Origin: Nocardioides marmorisolisilvae
Lineage (GTDB): Bacteria > Actinomycetota > Actinomycetes > Propionibacteriales > Nocardioidaceae
NCBI RefSeq assembly: GCF_003725775.1
Contig: NZ_RJSG01000002.1
Span: 806,001 to 870,000, forward strand
Length of the DNA: 64,000 bases
Direction: 5' to 3'
Positions 42,481 through 50,577 of this stretch are shown in pieces. The number at the start of each line of letters is the position of its first letter. Positions within the stretch are counted from its first letter, which is position 1. The position numbers were made by a program, and so were the translations under genes. The notes beneath the pieces are model-generated. The model saw only the letters and a program-made list of their open reading frames with translations. It was not told the DNA's origin and did not search any database.

Positions 42481-43344
42481 ATGGAGCCGGCCATCGCCGA
42501 TCCGCACGTTCCGTCCCGTCCGCGCTCATCCGACCCGGACCGCCCCGGTCGCGCCGACCGAACCCGCGAGCTCTTCGAACGAGCCCGCACCTGCCGCGGC
42601 GATCATCGCGCGGCGCTGCACGACGAGATCGTCGAGCTCAACATCGGCGTCGCCGATGCGCTCGCGTCCCGCTACGCCCGCCGCGGGCTCGATCCCGAGG
42701 ACCTGTGCCAGGTGGCACGGCTGGCCCTTGTCAAGGTCGTCCCGCTGTTCCGTCCCGAGTTCGGGAAGGACTTCCTCGCCTACGCCGTTCCGAGCATCCT
42801 CGGCGCGATCCGCAAGCACTTCCGCGACGCCGGGTGGACCGTTCGTCCCCCCAGGCGGGTCCAGGAGGCGCACCAGCTGATCTCCCGGGTCCGACCGGAC
42901 CTGGTGCAGCGCCTCGGGCGGGAGCCCACCGTGGCCGAGCTGGTCGCCGAGACCGGCCTGGAAGAGGACACCCTGCTGGAGTCGCTCGAGGTGAACGACT
43001 GCTACTCGCCGGTGTCCCTGGACGGCAGCATCCGTCCGGGACCGGACCAGCCCGAGCAGAGCCTGGGTCAGGTCGTCGGGCACGAGGACCCAGAGTTCGA
43101 CCGGTCCGAGGCTCGGGCCATCCTCGAGCCGCTGCTGGCACGGCTCGCCCCGCGCGACCGCCGGGTGGTGGAGCTGCGCTTCGTGCAGGGGCTCACCCAG
43201 CGCGAGGTCGGCGAGCGGATCGGTGTCAGCCAGATGCAGGTCTCGCGGATCCAGACCCGGATCCTGGACACCTTGCGCGGCCAGATCGGTGACCTGGGGG
43301 AGACCTCGACCCTCTCGGTCGTGCACACGCACGGCGCAGCCTAA
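42481..43344 (+). CDS. RNA polymerase sigma factor, SigB/SigF/SigG group
   Basis: This 287-residue group 3 sigma factor has region 2 (LNIGVADALASRYARRGLDPEDLCQVARLALVKVVPLFRPEFGKDFLAYAVPSILGAIRKHFRD, parts quoted), region 3 (VRPPRRVQEAHQLIS, LGREPTVAELVAETGLEEDTLLESLE) and region 4 with the helix-turn-helix LTQREVGERIGVSQMQVSRIQTRIL. The order matches general-stress factors of actinobacteria. ATG 42481 follows AGGAG; upstream in-frame starts lie in the promoter. It is likely held by the RsbW-like protein at 45811-46188. A strong hairpin closes the gene. Confidence 0.93.
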   Translation: MEPAIADPHVPSRPRSSDPDRPGRADRTRELFERARTCRGDHRAALHDEIVELNIGVADALASRYARRGLDPEDLCQVARLALVKVVPLFRPEFGKDFLAYAVPSILGAIRKHFRDAGWTVRPPRRVQEAHQLISRVRPDLVQRLGREPTVAELVAETGLEEDTLLESLEVNDCYSPVSLDGSIRPGPDQPEQSLGQVVGHEDPEFDRSEARAILEPLLARLAPRDRRVVELRFVQGLTQREVGERIGVSQMQVSRIQTRILDTLRGQIGDLGETSTLSVVHTHGAA

Positions 43345-43357
43345 GAACTCCGGGAAC

Positions 43358-43399
43358 GTCGAAGCCGCTCGTCCCCCGGTGGGGACGGGCGGCTTCGAC
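43358..43399. terminator. Bidirectional terminator between the sigma gene and csbD-like gene
   Basis: A 19-bp stem (43358-43376 with 43381-43399, one G-U pair) closes a 4-base CGGT loop. It sits 13 bases from each of the two convergent stop codons and is the strongest hairpin seen in the window. Confidence 0.85.
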
Positions 43400-43412
43400 A
43401 TCGGGCGACGTC

Positions 43413-43604
43413 CTAGAGGATGTCTTCGACCTTCTCCTGGACCTTGTCCTTGACGTCCTCGACCTTGTCCTTCACCGAGGCCTTGGTCTGATCGGCCTTG
43501 CCCTCCGCCTTGAGGTCGTTGTCGTCCATCGCAGCGCCGGCGGCTTCCTTGCCCCGGCCGGCGATGTCCTGCGCCTTGTTCTCGATGCGGTCCTCGAGAC
43601 CCAT
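43413..43604 (-). CDS. CsbD-family small stress protein
   Basis: This 63-residue Lys/Asp/Ala-rich protein fits the CsbD fold: MGLEDRIENKAQDIAGRGKE, then NDLKAEGKADQTKASVKDKV and VQEKVEDIL. CsbD-type proteins are abundant, probably disordered and induced by general stress under SigB in Bacillus; their action is unknown. ATG 43604 follows GAGGAGG. A GGGTAA lies about 40 bases upstream on the minus strand, without a clear GTTT partner, so SigB-type control is possible but unproven. Confidence 0.85.
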   Translation of the reverse strand: MGLEDRIENKAQDIAGRGKEAAGAAMDDNDLKAEGKADQTKASVKDKVEDVKDKVQEKVEDIL

Positions 43605-43722
43605 GGGTACCTCCTCGTGTTGGTGTCCCCTGGTCGTTACCCGGGATCGGGAGGTGCATCCGTGAGGGTTGTCACTCCTCGCAGCGTTTCCGGCGGGCGC
43701 ACGGTCAGACGGGCATCGGTGG

Positions 43723-44403
43723 CTACTCGGGCAGCGAACCGTTCTCGACCAGCTGGTCGGCGACCAGGCGCAGCTTGATGTTCTTGTCCTGGGAGTAGCG
43801 CAGCAGTACCGCGAACGCCTTGTCCGGGGTGAGGTCGTAGCGCTCCATCAGGATGCCCTGCGCCTGACCGATCCGCTTGCGGGCGTCCACCGCCTGCCAC
43901 AGGTGCCGCTCCTTGCGGGCTGCTCCGATCGCGACCGCGGCGTGCCGGGCGATCACGTGCGCGACCGCCTGGTCGTCGGCGCTGAACTGGTGCGGGTTCC
44001 TGCCGTACAGGTTCAAGGTCCCGATGACCGAGGCGGTGGTGTAGAGGCGGACGTTGAGCAGGCTGCGCACGCCGGCGCGGGCCACCATGTCGGCCCAGGC
44101 CGGCCAGCGTCGGTCGGTGGTGGTGTCGTCGACGATGATGCTGAGCACGTCGCCGAGGGCGGAGAAGTCCGGTCCCTGACCGGTCTCCACCTGGATCTCG
44201 TCGAGCCTCTCGATCAGCGGGTCGGTCGCCGCGACGGTCTCCACGCGGGTCTTGGAGTGCACGAAGATCACGCCGGCGTAGTCGGCGCCCACCGCCTTCA
44301 GGGCGTACTCGAGGACGAGGTCGACGGTCTCCTCGACCCCGGGTTCGTCGTGCAGGCGCAGGGCCATCTCGGCGAACTCTTCGGCGTCACGGTACGAGGG
44401 CAC
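43723..44403 (-). CDS. GAF-ANTAR domain RNA-binding antiterminator regulator
   Basis: This 226-residue regulator has an N-terminal GAF sensor domain at about 15-160 (MALRLHDEPGVEETVDLVLEYAL, TGQGPDFSALGDVLSIIVDD, GTLNLYGRNPHQFSADDQAVA; parts quoted) and a C-terminal ANTAR domain (RKRIGQAQGILMERYDLTPDKAFAVLLRYSQDKNIKLRLVADQLV, part), whose Ala and aromatic residues bind paired hairpins in leader RNA to block termination. The ligand is unknown. GTG 44403 follows CAGGAGA. A 22-codon reading frame lies upstream in its leader, and the neighbours are stress genes. Confidence 0.92.
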   Translation of the reverse strand: MPSYRDAEEFAEMALRLHDEPGVEETVDLVLEYALKAVGADYAGVIFVHSKTRVETVAATDPLIERLDEIQVETGQGPDFSALGDVLSIIVDDTTTDRRWPAWADMVARAGVRSLLNVRLYTTASVIGTLNLYGRNPHQFSADDQAVAHVIARHAAVAIGAARKERHLWQAVDARKRIGQAQGILMERYDLTPDKAFAVLLRYSQDKNIKLRLVADQLVENGSLPE

Positions 44404-44490
44404 GGCTTGGATCTCCTGGGCGAGGATGGTACGCCCGGGCTGAGCGGGCGTGCGCGAGCAGGGGGAGGGGACAGCGGGGCGGGCTCGGGG

Positions 44491-44559
44491 TCAGCCGAGC
44501 TCCGGCGGCGGAACCCACGAAGGTTCGGACTCGAACCGTGGAGACGTGGCGAAGGCCAT
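44491..44559 (-). CDS. Possible 22-residue leader peptide upstream of the GAF-ANTAR gene
   Basis: ATG 44559 follows GGGAG eight bases upstream and opens a frame MAFATSPRFESEPSWVPPPELG to a TGA at 44491-44493 (residues given in two parts: MAFATSPRFESEPSW and VPPPELG). It lies 87 bases before the GAF-ANTAR start, in a region with a 6-bp inverted repeat GGTTCG/CGAACC inside it and GC-rich hairpins after it. The rest of the 44404-44718 interval shows no other gene. It may be a regulatory leader or a chance frame. Confidence 0.3.
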   Translation of the reverse strand: MAFATSPRFESEPSWVPPPELG

Positions 44560-44718
44560 CGACCGTTCTCCCGTTGCGCAGGGGATCCGCTGGCCAGCTG
44601 CATGACCTGGATCCGTGACGTGCTGCGCACATACTGGCACGCCCGGTCCCCGCTTCGACGCAAGGTGCCCGAAATGGTCGCCGCGTGTGAGGCGAGGGAG
44701 ATCGGGCACTGGACGTCC

Positions 44719-45330
44719 ATGACGAACCTGCACGCAGTTGCCCTGGTCTGCACCCTGACGAAGTCGCCCGGATCCTCGAGCTCGCAGCTGCTCGCGGAGC
44801 AGGTTCTCGAGCAGCTCGCTGAGCACGAGTGCTCCGGCGAGGTGGTCCGCGTCGTCGACGAGCACATCGCGTTCGGGGTGAGCGCCGACGAAGGCGAGGG
44901 CGACGGCTGGCCGGCCCTGCGCGAGAAGGTGCTGGCCGCCGACATCGTGGTGATCGCGACTCCCATCTGGATGGGACAGCCCTCCTCGGTGTGCAAGATG
45001 GCGCTCGAGCGTCTTGACGCCGAGCTCAGCGAGACTGATCCGGAGGGTCGGCCGAGCATGTTCGGGAAGGTGGCGGCGATGGCTGTCGTCGGCAACGAGG
45101 ACGGGGCGCACCACGTGACGGCCGAGGTCTCCCAGGCCCTGCTCGACGTGGGCTTCAGCATCCCGGCGCAGGCGGTGACGTACTGGGTCGGGGAGGCGAT
45201 GGGCTCCACCGACTACCAGGACCTCGACAAGACGCCCGAGAAGACCGCGGGCACCACCCGAACCCTGGCGGCGAACGCGGCGCACCTGGCGCGAATGCTG
45301 CGCGCAGCCAACTACCCCGTCCCGACCTGA
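44719..45330 (+). CDS. Flavodoxin-like NAD(P)H-dependent oxidoreductase
   Basis: This 203-residue protein has the flavodoxin-fold FMN reductase pattern: VALVCTLTKSPGSSSSQLLAEQVL (phosphate loop), ALREKVLAADIVVIATPIWMGQPSSVCKMALERL (flavin ring loop with PIWMG) and KVAAMAVVGNEDGAHHVTAEVSQALLDVGF (parts quoted). It is a paralogue of the protein encoded at 55741-56448, sharing the GNEDGxxH segment. It would transfer hydride from NAD(P)H to quinones, flavins or another acceptor. ATG 44719 is chosen at the fold start; ATG 44674 is in frame upstream. Confidence 0.85.
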   Translation: MTNLHAVALVCTLTKSPGSSSSQLLAEQVLEQLAEHECSGEVVRVVDEHIAFGVSADEGEGDGWPALREKVLAADIVVIATPIWMGQPSSVCKMALERLDAELSETDPEGRPSMFGKVAAMAVVGNEDGAHHVTAEVSQALLDVGFSIPAQAVTYWVGEAMGSTDYQDLDKTPEKTAGTTRTLAANAAHLARMLRAANYPVPT

Positions 45331-45363
45331 GCGGGACGCCCTGCGGAGGTGGCACTGACGGTC

Positions 45364-45388
45364 GTTTCGTCCTCCAGGGCACGGGTAC
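45364..45388 (+). promoter_or_regulatory. SigB/SigF-type promoter upstream of the 111-residue basic protein gene
   Basis: GTTT at 45364-45367 and GGGTAC at 45383-45388, 15 bases apart, match the pattern found before the sigma factor gene. The -10 lies 31 bases before ATG 45420, which has a clear GAGGAGG ribosome site. Confidence 0.6.
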
Positions 45389-45419
45389 CGCACCGTCACG
45401 AACCTCGAGGAGGACCAAC

Positions 45420-45755
45420 ATGCCCCGTGGACAGTGGAGCGCCAAGCGTGAGCGCCAGTACGAGCACATCAAGGACGGCCTCGAGGACCGCGGCCGCGCC
45501 GAGGACGTGGCCGAGGAGATCGCGGCCCGCACGGTCAACAAGGAGCGCGCCCGCCACGGCGAGTCCGAACAGGCAAGTCGGACGTCGACCGAGGACATCT
45601 CCTCAGGACGGCGTGGCGGGCTGCGCTCCCACCGGGGTTCAGGTGGCCGAACCTTCGATCAGCTGTACGAGGAGGCCAAGGAGAAGAACGTCCGTGGCCG
45701 GTCGAAGATGAACAAGGCCCAGCTCGAGAAGGCGGTCGGGCGCCGGTCGTCCTGA
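45420..45755 (+). CDS. Basic stress-type protein (plasmid stabilization protein-like)
   Basis: This 111-residue charged protein has PRGQWSAKRERQYEHIKDGL, DVAEEIAARTVNKERARHGE and a C-terminal TFDQLYEEAKEKNVRGRSKMNKAQLEKAVGRR (part), the last resembling a Rho N-terminal-like SAP helix pair. Similar proteins are filed as plasmid stabilization proteins without evidence for that role and often respond to stress. ATG 45420 follows CGAGGAGGA. The SigB-type promoter upstream ties it to the sigma factor at 42481. Confidence 0.82.
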   Translation: MPRGQWSAKRERQYEHIKDGLEDRGRAEDVAEEIAARTVNKERARHGESEQASRTSTEDISSGRRGGLRSHRGSGGRTFDQLYEEAKEKNVRGRSKMNKAQLEKAVGRRSS

Positions 45756-45810
45756 TCCGCACCTCGTCGGGTCACGGTCTCCCTCCCGGCTGCGCCCTCG
45801 CTCGGATCGG

Positions 45811-46188
45811 TCAGGAGCCGGCGCGGAACCAGGTCGCGGTCACGGACTTTCCGGGGTTCCCGGGACTGGTGGTCCACCGGTGCGCCAGCTCGTCGACGAT
45901 CGCCAGGCCGCGACCGTCCAGGTCGTCGTAGGCAGCGGTGCGCGGGGTCGGCCAGCCGGGAGCGTCGTCGGCGACCTTGAGGTCGACCCGGCGGGCGTCG
46001 GCGCGCAGATCCACGTCGATATGGCCGGCGCCGGCCCGCACCGAGTTGGTGACCAGCTCGCTGACCACCAGGACCACGTCGCCGGTCCACGCCTCCGCGT
46101 GGCCCGCAAGGGCGGCCTCCAGCTGTCCGATCACGAACGACCGGGCACTGGCCGGTGCCTTGAGGTCTCCGGAGAAGCGCCGCTTCAT
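45811..46188 (-). CDS. RsbW-like anti-sigma factor / ATP-binding kinase
   Basis: This 125-residue GHKL-type ATPase is of the anti-sigma kinase class. VVLVVSELVTNSVRAGAG is the N box, VADDAPGWPTP the G1 box, and LDGRGLAIVDELAHRW the G2 box. Such proteins bind a sigma factor or phosphorylate an STAS-domain antagonist. The order on the minus strand, STAS protein, PP2C phosphatase, then this kinase, with a 4-base overlap, matches the partner-switching logic of RsbV, RsbU and RsbW. The nearest candidate sigma factor is the one at 42481. Confidence 0.88.
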   Translation of the reverse strand: MKRRFSGDLKAPASARSFVIGQLEAALAGHAEAWTGDVVLVVSELVTNSVRAGAGHIDVDLRADARRVDLKVADDAPGWPTPRTAAYDDLDGRGLAIVDELAHRWTTSPGNPGKSVTATWFRAGS

Positions 46189-47915
46189 CGTTCCGGCTCC
46201 CAGCGGATCGCGAGGATGGCGATGTCGTCGGAGGCGTTCGGACTGCGCAGCTTCTGCAGTGCGTGGTCGACCATCTCCTCAACCGGCGAGCCGCTGACCG
46301 GGGTCATCGTGTCCGCCAGGCGCTGCAATCCGGTGTCGATCCCCTCGCCACGACGCTCCACCAGTCCGTCGGTGAAGCAGAACAGCGTCGAGCCGGGGGT
46401 CATCGTGAACCGCGTCGAGTGGTACGTCGCCGCCCCAGCACCCAGCGGAAGGCCCGGCTTGACCTGCACGAACTCGCGGGCCCCGGGGGAGATCAGCAGC
46501 GGCGTCGGGTGCCCGGCGCTGGCGACCGTCATCTCACCGGTCCGGGCGTTGCCGATACCGACCAGCGCGGTGGTGATGTGCCCGTCGGTGGAGATGTCGA
46601 ACTGGCGTGAGCACTTCTCCAGCGCCACCGCGGGCGGATCGCCGTCGAGCAGGTAGGCCCGTGCCGTGAACCGCGCGTGCGCCATCACGGCCACGGCATC
46701 GACGCCGCGTCCGGACACGTCGCCGACGACGAACGCGAACTGGTCCTCGTCCAGGCCGATGATCGAGTACCAGTCGCCGCCGATGTCGATCCCCTGGGTG
46801 CCGGCGACGTAGCGGGAGGCGATCTCCAGGTTCGGCACGTCCGGGTTCACGTGCGGGAGCAAGGCTCGTTGGAGGCGGACGAAGAGGTCGCGCTGCTCGC
46901 CGTACAGGGAGTCGACGCGCTCGTAGAGACCGGTGATCGTCGCGGTGTCTGCCTCGGCCTCCTGACGGCGGCGGACCAGCTGGAAACCGCTGCGCGCCGC
47001 CACCAGGCTCAGCAGCAGCCCGACCAGCAGGACGATCAACGGCAGCCGCTGGCCCAGCGTCGAGCCGAGGTGGCGCCGCGGCTGGGTCACGAGCGTGAGT
47101 TCGGAGTCGCCGAACGGGATCGTGACGCTGGCTGTCTGCCCGTCCAACGGCAGCGAACCCGGTCGCACGTCGGTCGTCGAGAGGTTCGCGGCCGTGGGAG
47201 TGCGCCCGAAGTAGATGGCGTAGTGCACGTCGGCGAAGGCGGAGTCCTTGTCGACCGGCGCCCGGCGACTCGCCGGCAGCGCGCGCTCGCCGTAGACGAC
47301 GTACCCGGTGGTCGGACTCGCCAGCGCGTAGGCCACGAAGAGGCGATCGCCCTTCTTCACCGACCGAACCGTGAAGGTCTTCGCAGTGAAGGCCTTGGCG
47401 AGGTAGGCCTGGGTGCTACTGGCGGGCAGCGCGGGCCTCGCGCCGACCGAGGCCATCCGGGTCAACCCGCTGCCGGAGCGGTGCCACAGCGAGGCCGAGC
47501 TGAAGACCCGGTCCGGGCCGACCGAGCCAGCCATCAGCTGGCCGAACGCGGGACCCTGATCGGAGCGCGAGACCACCTGCTGGGCATCCAGCGCGGTGCT
47601 CAGCGGCTGCTGGATCAGCAGGATCGCGGTCGAGAGCACGGCGGCTGCCTGTCGCGTCTGCACCTGGAGCAGTCGGTCCTCGGAGCTGTGGTCGACGCGA
47701 GCGGCGGCCCAGGTTCCGGTGGCGGTGAGCACCAGGCAGGCGGCGGCGATGAGCGCCGCGGCTCGTCGTGGATTGCGGCCGCGGTTGTCGTCCGAGGAGT
47801 CGAGGGCTCTCTGCTCGGTACGTCGCGGCGAACGCGGCTCGACGCCCGGGCGGTCCGGGGCAGGCGCACGCATGACCGGTGGGGGCGTCGAGGGCTTGGC
47901 CTGCGTGCTCGCCAC
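46185..47915 (-). CDS. Membrane-anchored PP2C-type phosphatase (RsbU/SpoIIE-like)
   Basis: This 576-residue protein has a Pro-rich cytoplasmic start, a transmembrane helix near 52-70 (AAALIAAACLVLTATGTWA), an extracytoplasmic CHASE-like domain to about 285, a second helix (LPLIVLLVGLLLSLVAA), a short coiled coil and a SpoIIE-type PP2C domain. The last shows LLPHVNPDVPNLEIASRY, GGDWYSII, VVGDVSGRGVDAVAVMA, SAGHPTPLL, FCFTDGLVERRGE and NASDDIAILAI, with the metal-binding Asp residues present. It would dephosphorylate the STAS protein in response to an external signal and so free the sigma factor. Confidence 0.92.
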   Translation of the reverse strand: MASTQAKPSTPPPVMRAPAPDRPGVEPRSPRRTEQRALDSSDDNRGRNPRRAAALIAAACLVLTATGTWAAARVDHSSEDRLLQVQTRQAAAVLSTAILLIQQPLSTALDAQQVVSRSDQGPAFGQLMAGSVGPDRVFSSASLWHRSGSGLTRMASVGARPALPASSTQAYLAKAFTAKTFTVRSVKKGDRLFVAYALASPTTGYVVYGERALPASRRAPVDKDSAFADVHYAIYFGRTPTAANLSTTDVRPGSLPLDGQTASVTIPFGDSELTLVTQPRRHLGSTLGQRLPLIVLLVGLLLSLVAARSGFQLVRRRQEAEADTATITGLYERVDSLYGEQRDLFVRLQRALLPHVNPDVPNLEIASRYVAGTQGIDIGGDWYSIIGLDEDQFAFVVGDVSGRGVDAVAVMAHARFTARAYLLDGDPPAVALEKCSRQFDISTDGHITTALVGIGNARTGEMTVASAGHPTPLLISPGAREFVQVKPGLPLGAGAATYHSTRFTMTPGSTLFCFTDGLVERRGEGIDTGLQRLADTMTPVSGSPVEEMVDHALQKLRSPNASDDIAILAIRWEPER

Positions 47916-47918
47916 GGA

Positions 47919-48230
47919 TCAGGCCTCTGCCTCGAAGGCCTGCGCGAGTCCACTGACCTCGAGCACCCGGGCCACGACCTCGGGCACGTGGGTCAGGCGC
48001 ACCTTCCCGCCGCGCTCGCGGATCTGGTTCCGGATCCGCACCAGGGTGCCGAGGCCGCTGGAATCGATGAAGCTCACCCCGCCGAGGTCGATCTCGACGT
48101 CGGTGGCGGCGGAGTCGACGCAGTCGCGGGCCGCGGCGAGGAACTCCTCGACGCAGGCGATGTCGACCTCTCCGGAGACGGTGAGGGTGCAGCCGCCCTC
48201 AGGCGTCACGCCGGTGGTGAACTCAGGCAT
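47919..48230 (-). CDS. STAS-domain anti-sigma factor antagonist (RsbV-like)
   Basis: This 103-residue STAS protein has TLTVSGEVDIACVEEFLAAARD, VEIDLGGVSFIDSSGLGTLVRI (parts quoted) and a C-terminal helix. Ser57/Ser58 in the DSSGLG motif is the phosphorylation site of the family. Unphosphorylated, it would bind the RsbW-like kinase and release the sigma factor. It is the first gene of the three-gene partner-switching operon, 3 bases before the phosphatase gene. Confidence 0.93.
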   Translation of the reverse strand: MPEFTTGVTPEGGCTLTVSGEVDIACVEEFLAAARDCVDSAATDVEIDLGGVSFIDSSGLGTLVRIRNQIRERGGKVRLTHVPEVVARVLEVSGLAQAFEAEA

Positions 48231-48326
48231 CCGCGCTCCCGAAACTGAAAGGGGTGCTCCGACTCGCTTCTGAATCCCACCCCTGGGTCGCTCAACGACC
48301 CTAGTGCAGGTCGGTTACGACGCGCC

Positions 48327-48575
48327 TCAGCCCAGGTAACCCTCGACCTCGCCCGCCGGCCGGGTGCTCGCCGCGTCGGGGTCTCCGCCTGAGGCGCGCA
48401 GCGCCTGGCGCTGCCGGAGGAGGTCCCAGGCCTGGTCCAGCTGGACCTCCAGGTCGCGGAGGCGCGCCTGCTCCTCGGCCGGTTCGATCTCGTGGTTCTG
48501 CAGCTGGGTGCGCAGCTCGTGCTCCTGGGCGACCAGGTCCGAGATCTGCTCGTGGATGCCACGGTCAGTCGTCAT
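48327..48575 (-). CDS. DUF2630 protein
   Basis: This 82-residue helical protein matches DUF2630: GIHEQISDLVAQEHELRTQL, then RLRDLEVQLDQAWDLLRQRQALRASG (part). The heptad pattern suggests a coiled-coil dimer. AATACT sits 7 bases before the ATG on the minus strand and no Shine-Dalgarno is visible, so the message may be leaderless. Function unknown. Confidence 0.85.
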   Translation of the reverse strand: MTTDRGIHEQISDLVAQEHELRTQLQNHEIEPAEEQARLRDLEVQLDQAWDLLRQRQALRASGGDPDAASTRPAGEVEGYLG

Positions 48576-48608
48576 GGCGTCGAGTATTCGCCTGCCGTGC
48601 GAGGCGCG

Positions 48609-49397
48609 CTACTGGCGACAGCTGGCGAAGACGTCGTCGAGCAGCCGGCCGCCCGGCTCGCGCCCGACCTCGCGGAACCACTCGCGGCCCAGCACGCGCC
48701 GGGCGACAGGCCCGGGCAACCGGTGCAGCAGGGTGACCGTGCGGAAGCCGGAGCTCCCGCCCTGCTGACTCGCGTGCGCGGCCAGTCCCTGGATCTTGGC
48801 GGCGACGTAGGGACGGACGTCGATCTTGTGGGTGAGCTCCGGCCGGGGGAGGTAGGAGTCGCGCATCCTGGCGAGGTCGATCGGCGGCGAGCCGGGCACC
48901 GCGTGCACCAGCCGGGCGCCGGCGACGATCAGGGCGCGGTCGACCGTGGCCTCGAGCAGGGCGACGCCGGTCGTGGCGGCCGCGGCGCGCGCGACGTGGT
49001 GGACGTGGACGTGGTCCGGGTGCCCGTAGCCCCCGGACGGGTCGTAGCCGGTCAGGACGTCCGCGGACTCCTGCTCGAGAACTGCGGCGAGGGCGGCGCT
49101 CGGCTCGGTCACTCCGACAGATCCGAAGGTCCCGTCGGGGAAGCCGAGGTGCACCACGCGCGCCGCACCGAGGCGCTCGGCGGCATCCTCGAGCTCCTCC
49201 AGACGCCTCCGGCCCAGCTCCGCATGGGTGCCGTGCTCGGCGTCGGCGAGACCGGCCGAGCCGTCGGTCGCGGTGACCAGGACGACGCGGTGACCCTCGG
49301 CCGCAGCACGCGCGATGGTGCCGCCCATCAGCAGCGACTCGTCGTCGGGATGGGCGTGGAACGCGACCAGGGTGAACGGCACGAGCCCAGCATGCAT
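48609..49397 (-). CDS. PIG-L / LmbE family deacetylase
   Basis: This 262-residue zinc-dependent deacetylase has the AHPDDES motif at about 14-20, whose His, Asp and Asp bind zinc and activate water, and YGHPDHVHVHH with the third ligand. VVLVTATDGSAG follows the first strand. Relatives deacetylate N-acetylglucosaminyl groups in mycothiol (MshB), lincomycin-type or glycolipid pathways. It could be MshB or Mca-like, but the key substrate residues cannot be checked here. The start may be ATG 49397 or GTG 49382. Confidence 0.9.
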   Translation of the reverse strand: MHAGLVPFTLVAFHAHPDDESLLMGGTIARAAAEGHRVVLVTATDGSAGLADAEHGTHAELGRRRLEELEDAAERLGAARVVHLGFPDGTFGSVGVTEPSAALAAVLEQESADVLTGYDPSGGYGHPDHVHVHHVARAAAATTGVALLEATVDRALIVAGARLVHAVPGSPPIDLARMRDSYLPRPELTHKIDVRPYVAAKIQGLAAHASQQGGSSGFRTVTLLHRLPGPVARRVLGREWFREVGREPGGRLLDDVFASCRQ

Positions 49398-49494
49398 CGC
49401 TGCACGGCCTGACCGTTCATCGCTGTCAGCGAGCAGTCAGGTGCCGAGCCGCATGGTTCAGGTATCGGGCAGCGAAGCTCGCGAGGAGGGGCGG

Positions 49495-50577
49495 ATGGAC
49501 GTCGGAGGGAAGTCGTCGCTGAGGTGGTTGCACCTCGTCGCAGGCACGGTGGTCGCTCTCCTCGGCTGCGGCCTGATCGGCCTGCTGCCACGGTTCGTCG
49601 GTGCCTCCTGGGTGGCCATCGGATCCACCCTCGGGGCTGTCCCGCCGTTGGTCCTCTGTGGCCTCGTGCTGCTGTGGTTCGCCGGTCTGCTGGTGCACGT
49701 TCCCGTGCTGCGGGCCGCGATGCCGGGCCTGACGACGCGGCAGGCTCTCACGCTGAACCTGTCCGGCTCCGCGGTCTCGAACGTCTTGCCGGTCGGGGGC
49801 CCGGCCGGGATGGGTCTCGGCTACGCCATGGCGCGCAGCTGGGGCTTCGGTTCGGACCGGTTCGCGTCGTACACGGTCTCGACGAACCTGTGGAACGCCC
49901 TCGGGAAGTTCGTCGTCGGCCTCACCGTGCTCGCGACCGCTGCGCTGCTCGACCAGCGCCTTCCGTCCGGTCTGGGCGCGGTCGTGATCGGGGCGAGCGT
50001 CTTCATCTCCGTGTCTGCCGGTCTGGCCGCGTTGGTCCTGCGCACCGAGGGCGCGACGGCCGCGGCCGGGCGACGGCTGGACCGGTTCCGGCGTCGGCTC
50101 CGGCCACGGGAGAACCCGGTCGCGGCCTCCGAGTGGCTGCTCAACGGTCGTGCCGAGCTCGTGACCGCCGTGCGGGCCGGGTGGCGACGGATGAGTGCCG
50201 GAGTGCTGCTCTACCTGGCTCTGCAGGCCAGCCTGATGTTCGCCTGTCTCGCGGCCGTCGGCGCAGGCGCGCCGATCACGGTCGTGCTCATCGCCTTTGC
50301 CATCGAGCGCCTCATCAGTCTCGCGCCGATCACTCCCGGCGCCTCCGGAGTCGCGGAGCTGGGAACGGTCGCTGCGCTGCACTCCTTCGGCGTCGACCCC
50401 GTCCATGCCGCCGCTGGGGTCCTGCTGTACCGCATCCTGATGTTCGCGATCGAGATCCCGGTCGGCGGGACGATCGCCCTCTCCTGGCTGCGCGGCCACC
50501 GCAGACGGCGCGCCGCCGAGGCTCAGGCCGCACTCGTCATAGAGCCCGATCGCGCGCGGACCGAGGTGGCGGCATGA
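49495..50577 (+). CDS. Flippase-like membrane protein (lysylphosphatidylglycerol synthase TM family)
   Basis: This 360-residue polytopic protein has eight or so helices of the UPF0104 / LPG_synthase_TM type. The family marks are LNLSGSAVSNVLPVGGPAGMGLGYAMARSWGF (parts quoted), near 85-115, and LAPITPGASGVAELGTVAAL near 280-300. Related proteins carry lipids or lipid-linked intermediates across the membrane. ATG 49495 follows GAGGAGGGG. Its stop overlaps the GT4 gene (ATGA), which suggests that both work on one glycolipid or surface glycan. Confidence 0.88.
   Translation: MDVGGKSSLRWLHLVAGTVVALLGCGLIGLLPRFVGASWVAIGSTLGAVPPLVLCGLVLLWFAGLLVHVPVLRAAMPGLTTRQALTLNLSGSAVSNVLPVGGPAGMGLGYAMARSWGFGSDRFASYTVSTNLWNALGKFVVGLTVLATAALLDQRLPSGLGAVVIGASVFISVSAGLAALVLRTEGATAAAGRRLDRFRRRLRPRENPVAASEWLLNGRAELVTAVRAGWRRMSAGVLLYLALQASLMFACLAAVGAGAPITVVLIAFAIERLISLAPITPGASGVAELGTVAALHSFGVDPVHAAAGVLLYRILMFAIEIPVGGTIALSWLRGHRRRRAAEAQAALVIEPDRARTEVAA

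Noticed and set aside
44522-44537. GGTTCGGACTCGAACC, which on the minus strand looks like a tRNA T-arm
   Set aside because: The 5-bp T stem is not complete, no acceptor or anticodon stem pairs at the right distance, and it lies inside the small leader frame.
49426-49461. TCAG at 49426, 49437 and 49458 before the flippase-like gene, similar to the two-component repeats
   Set aside because: One spacing is 11 but the other is 21, and the flanking bases differ, so chance is a fair explanation. It was not added to the proposed regulon.
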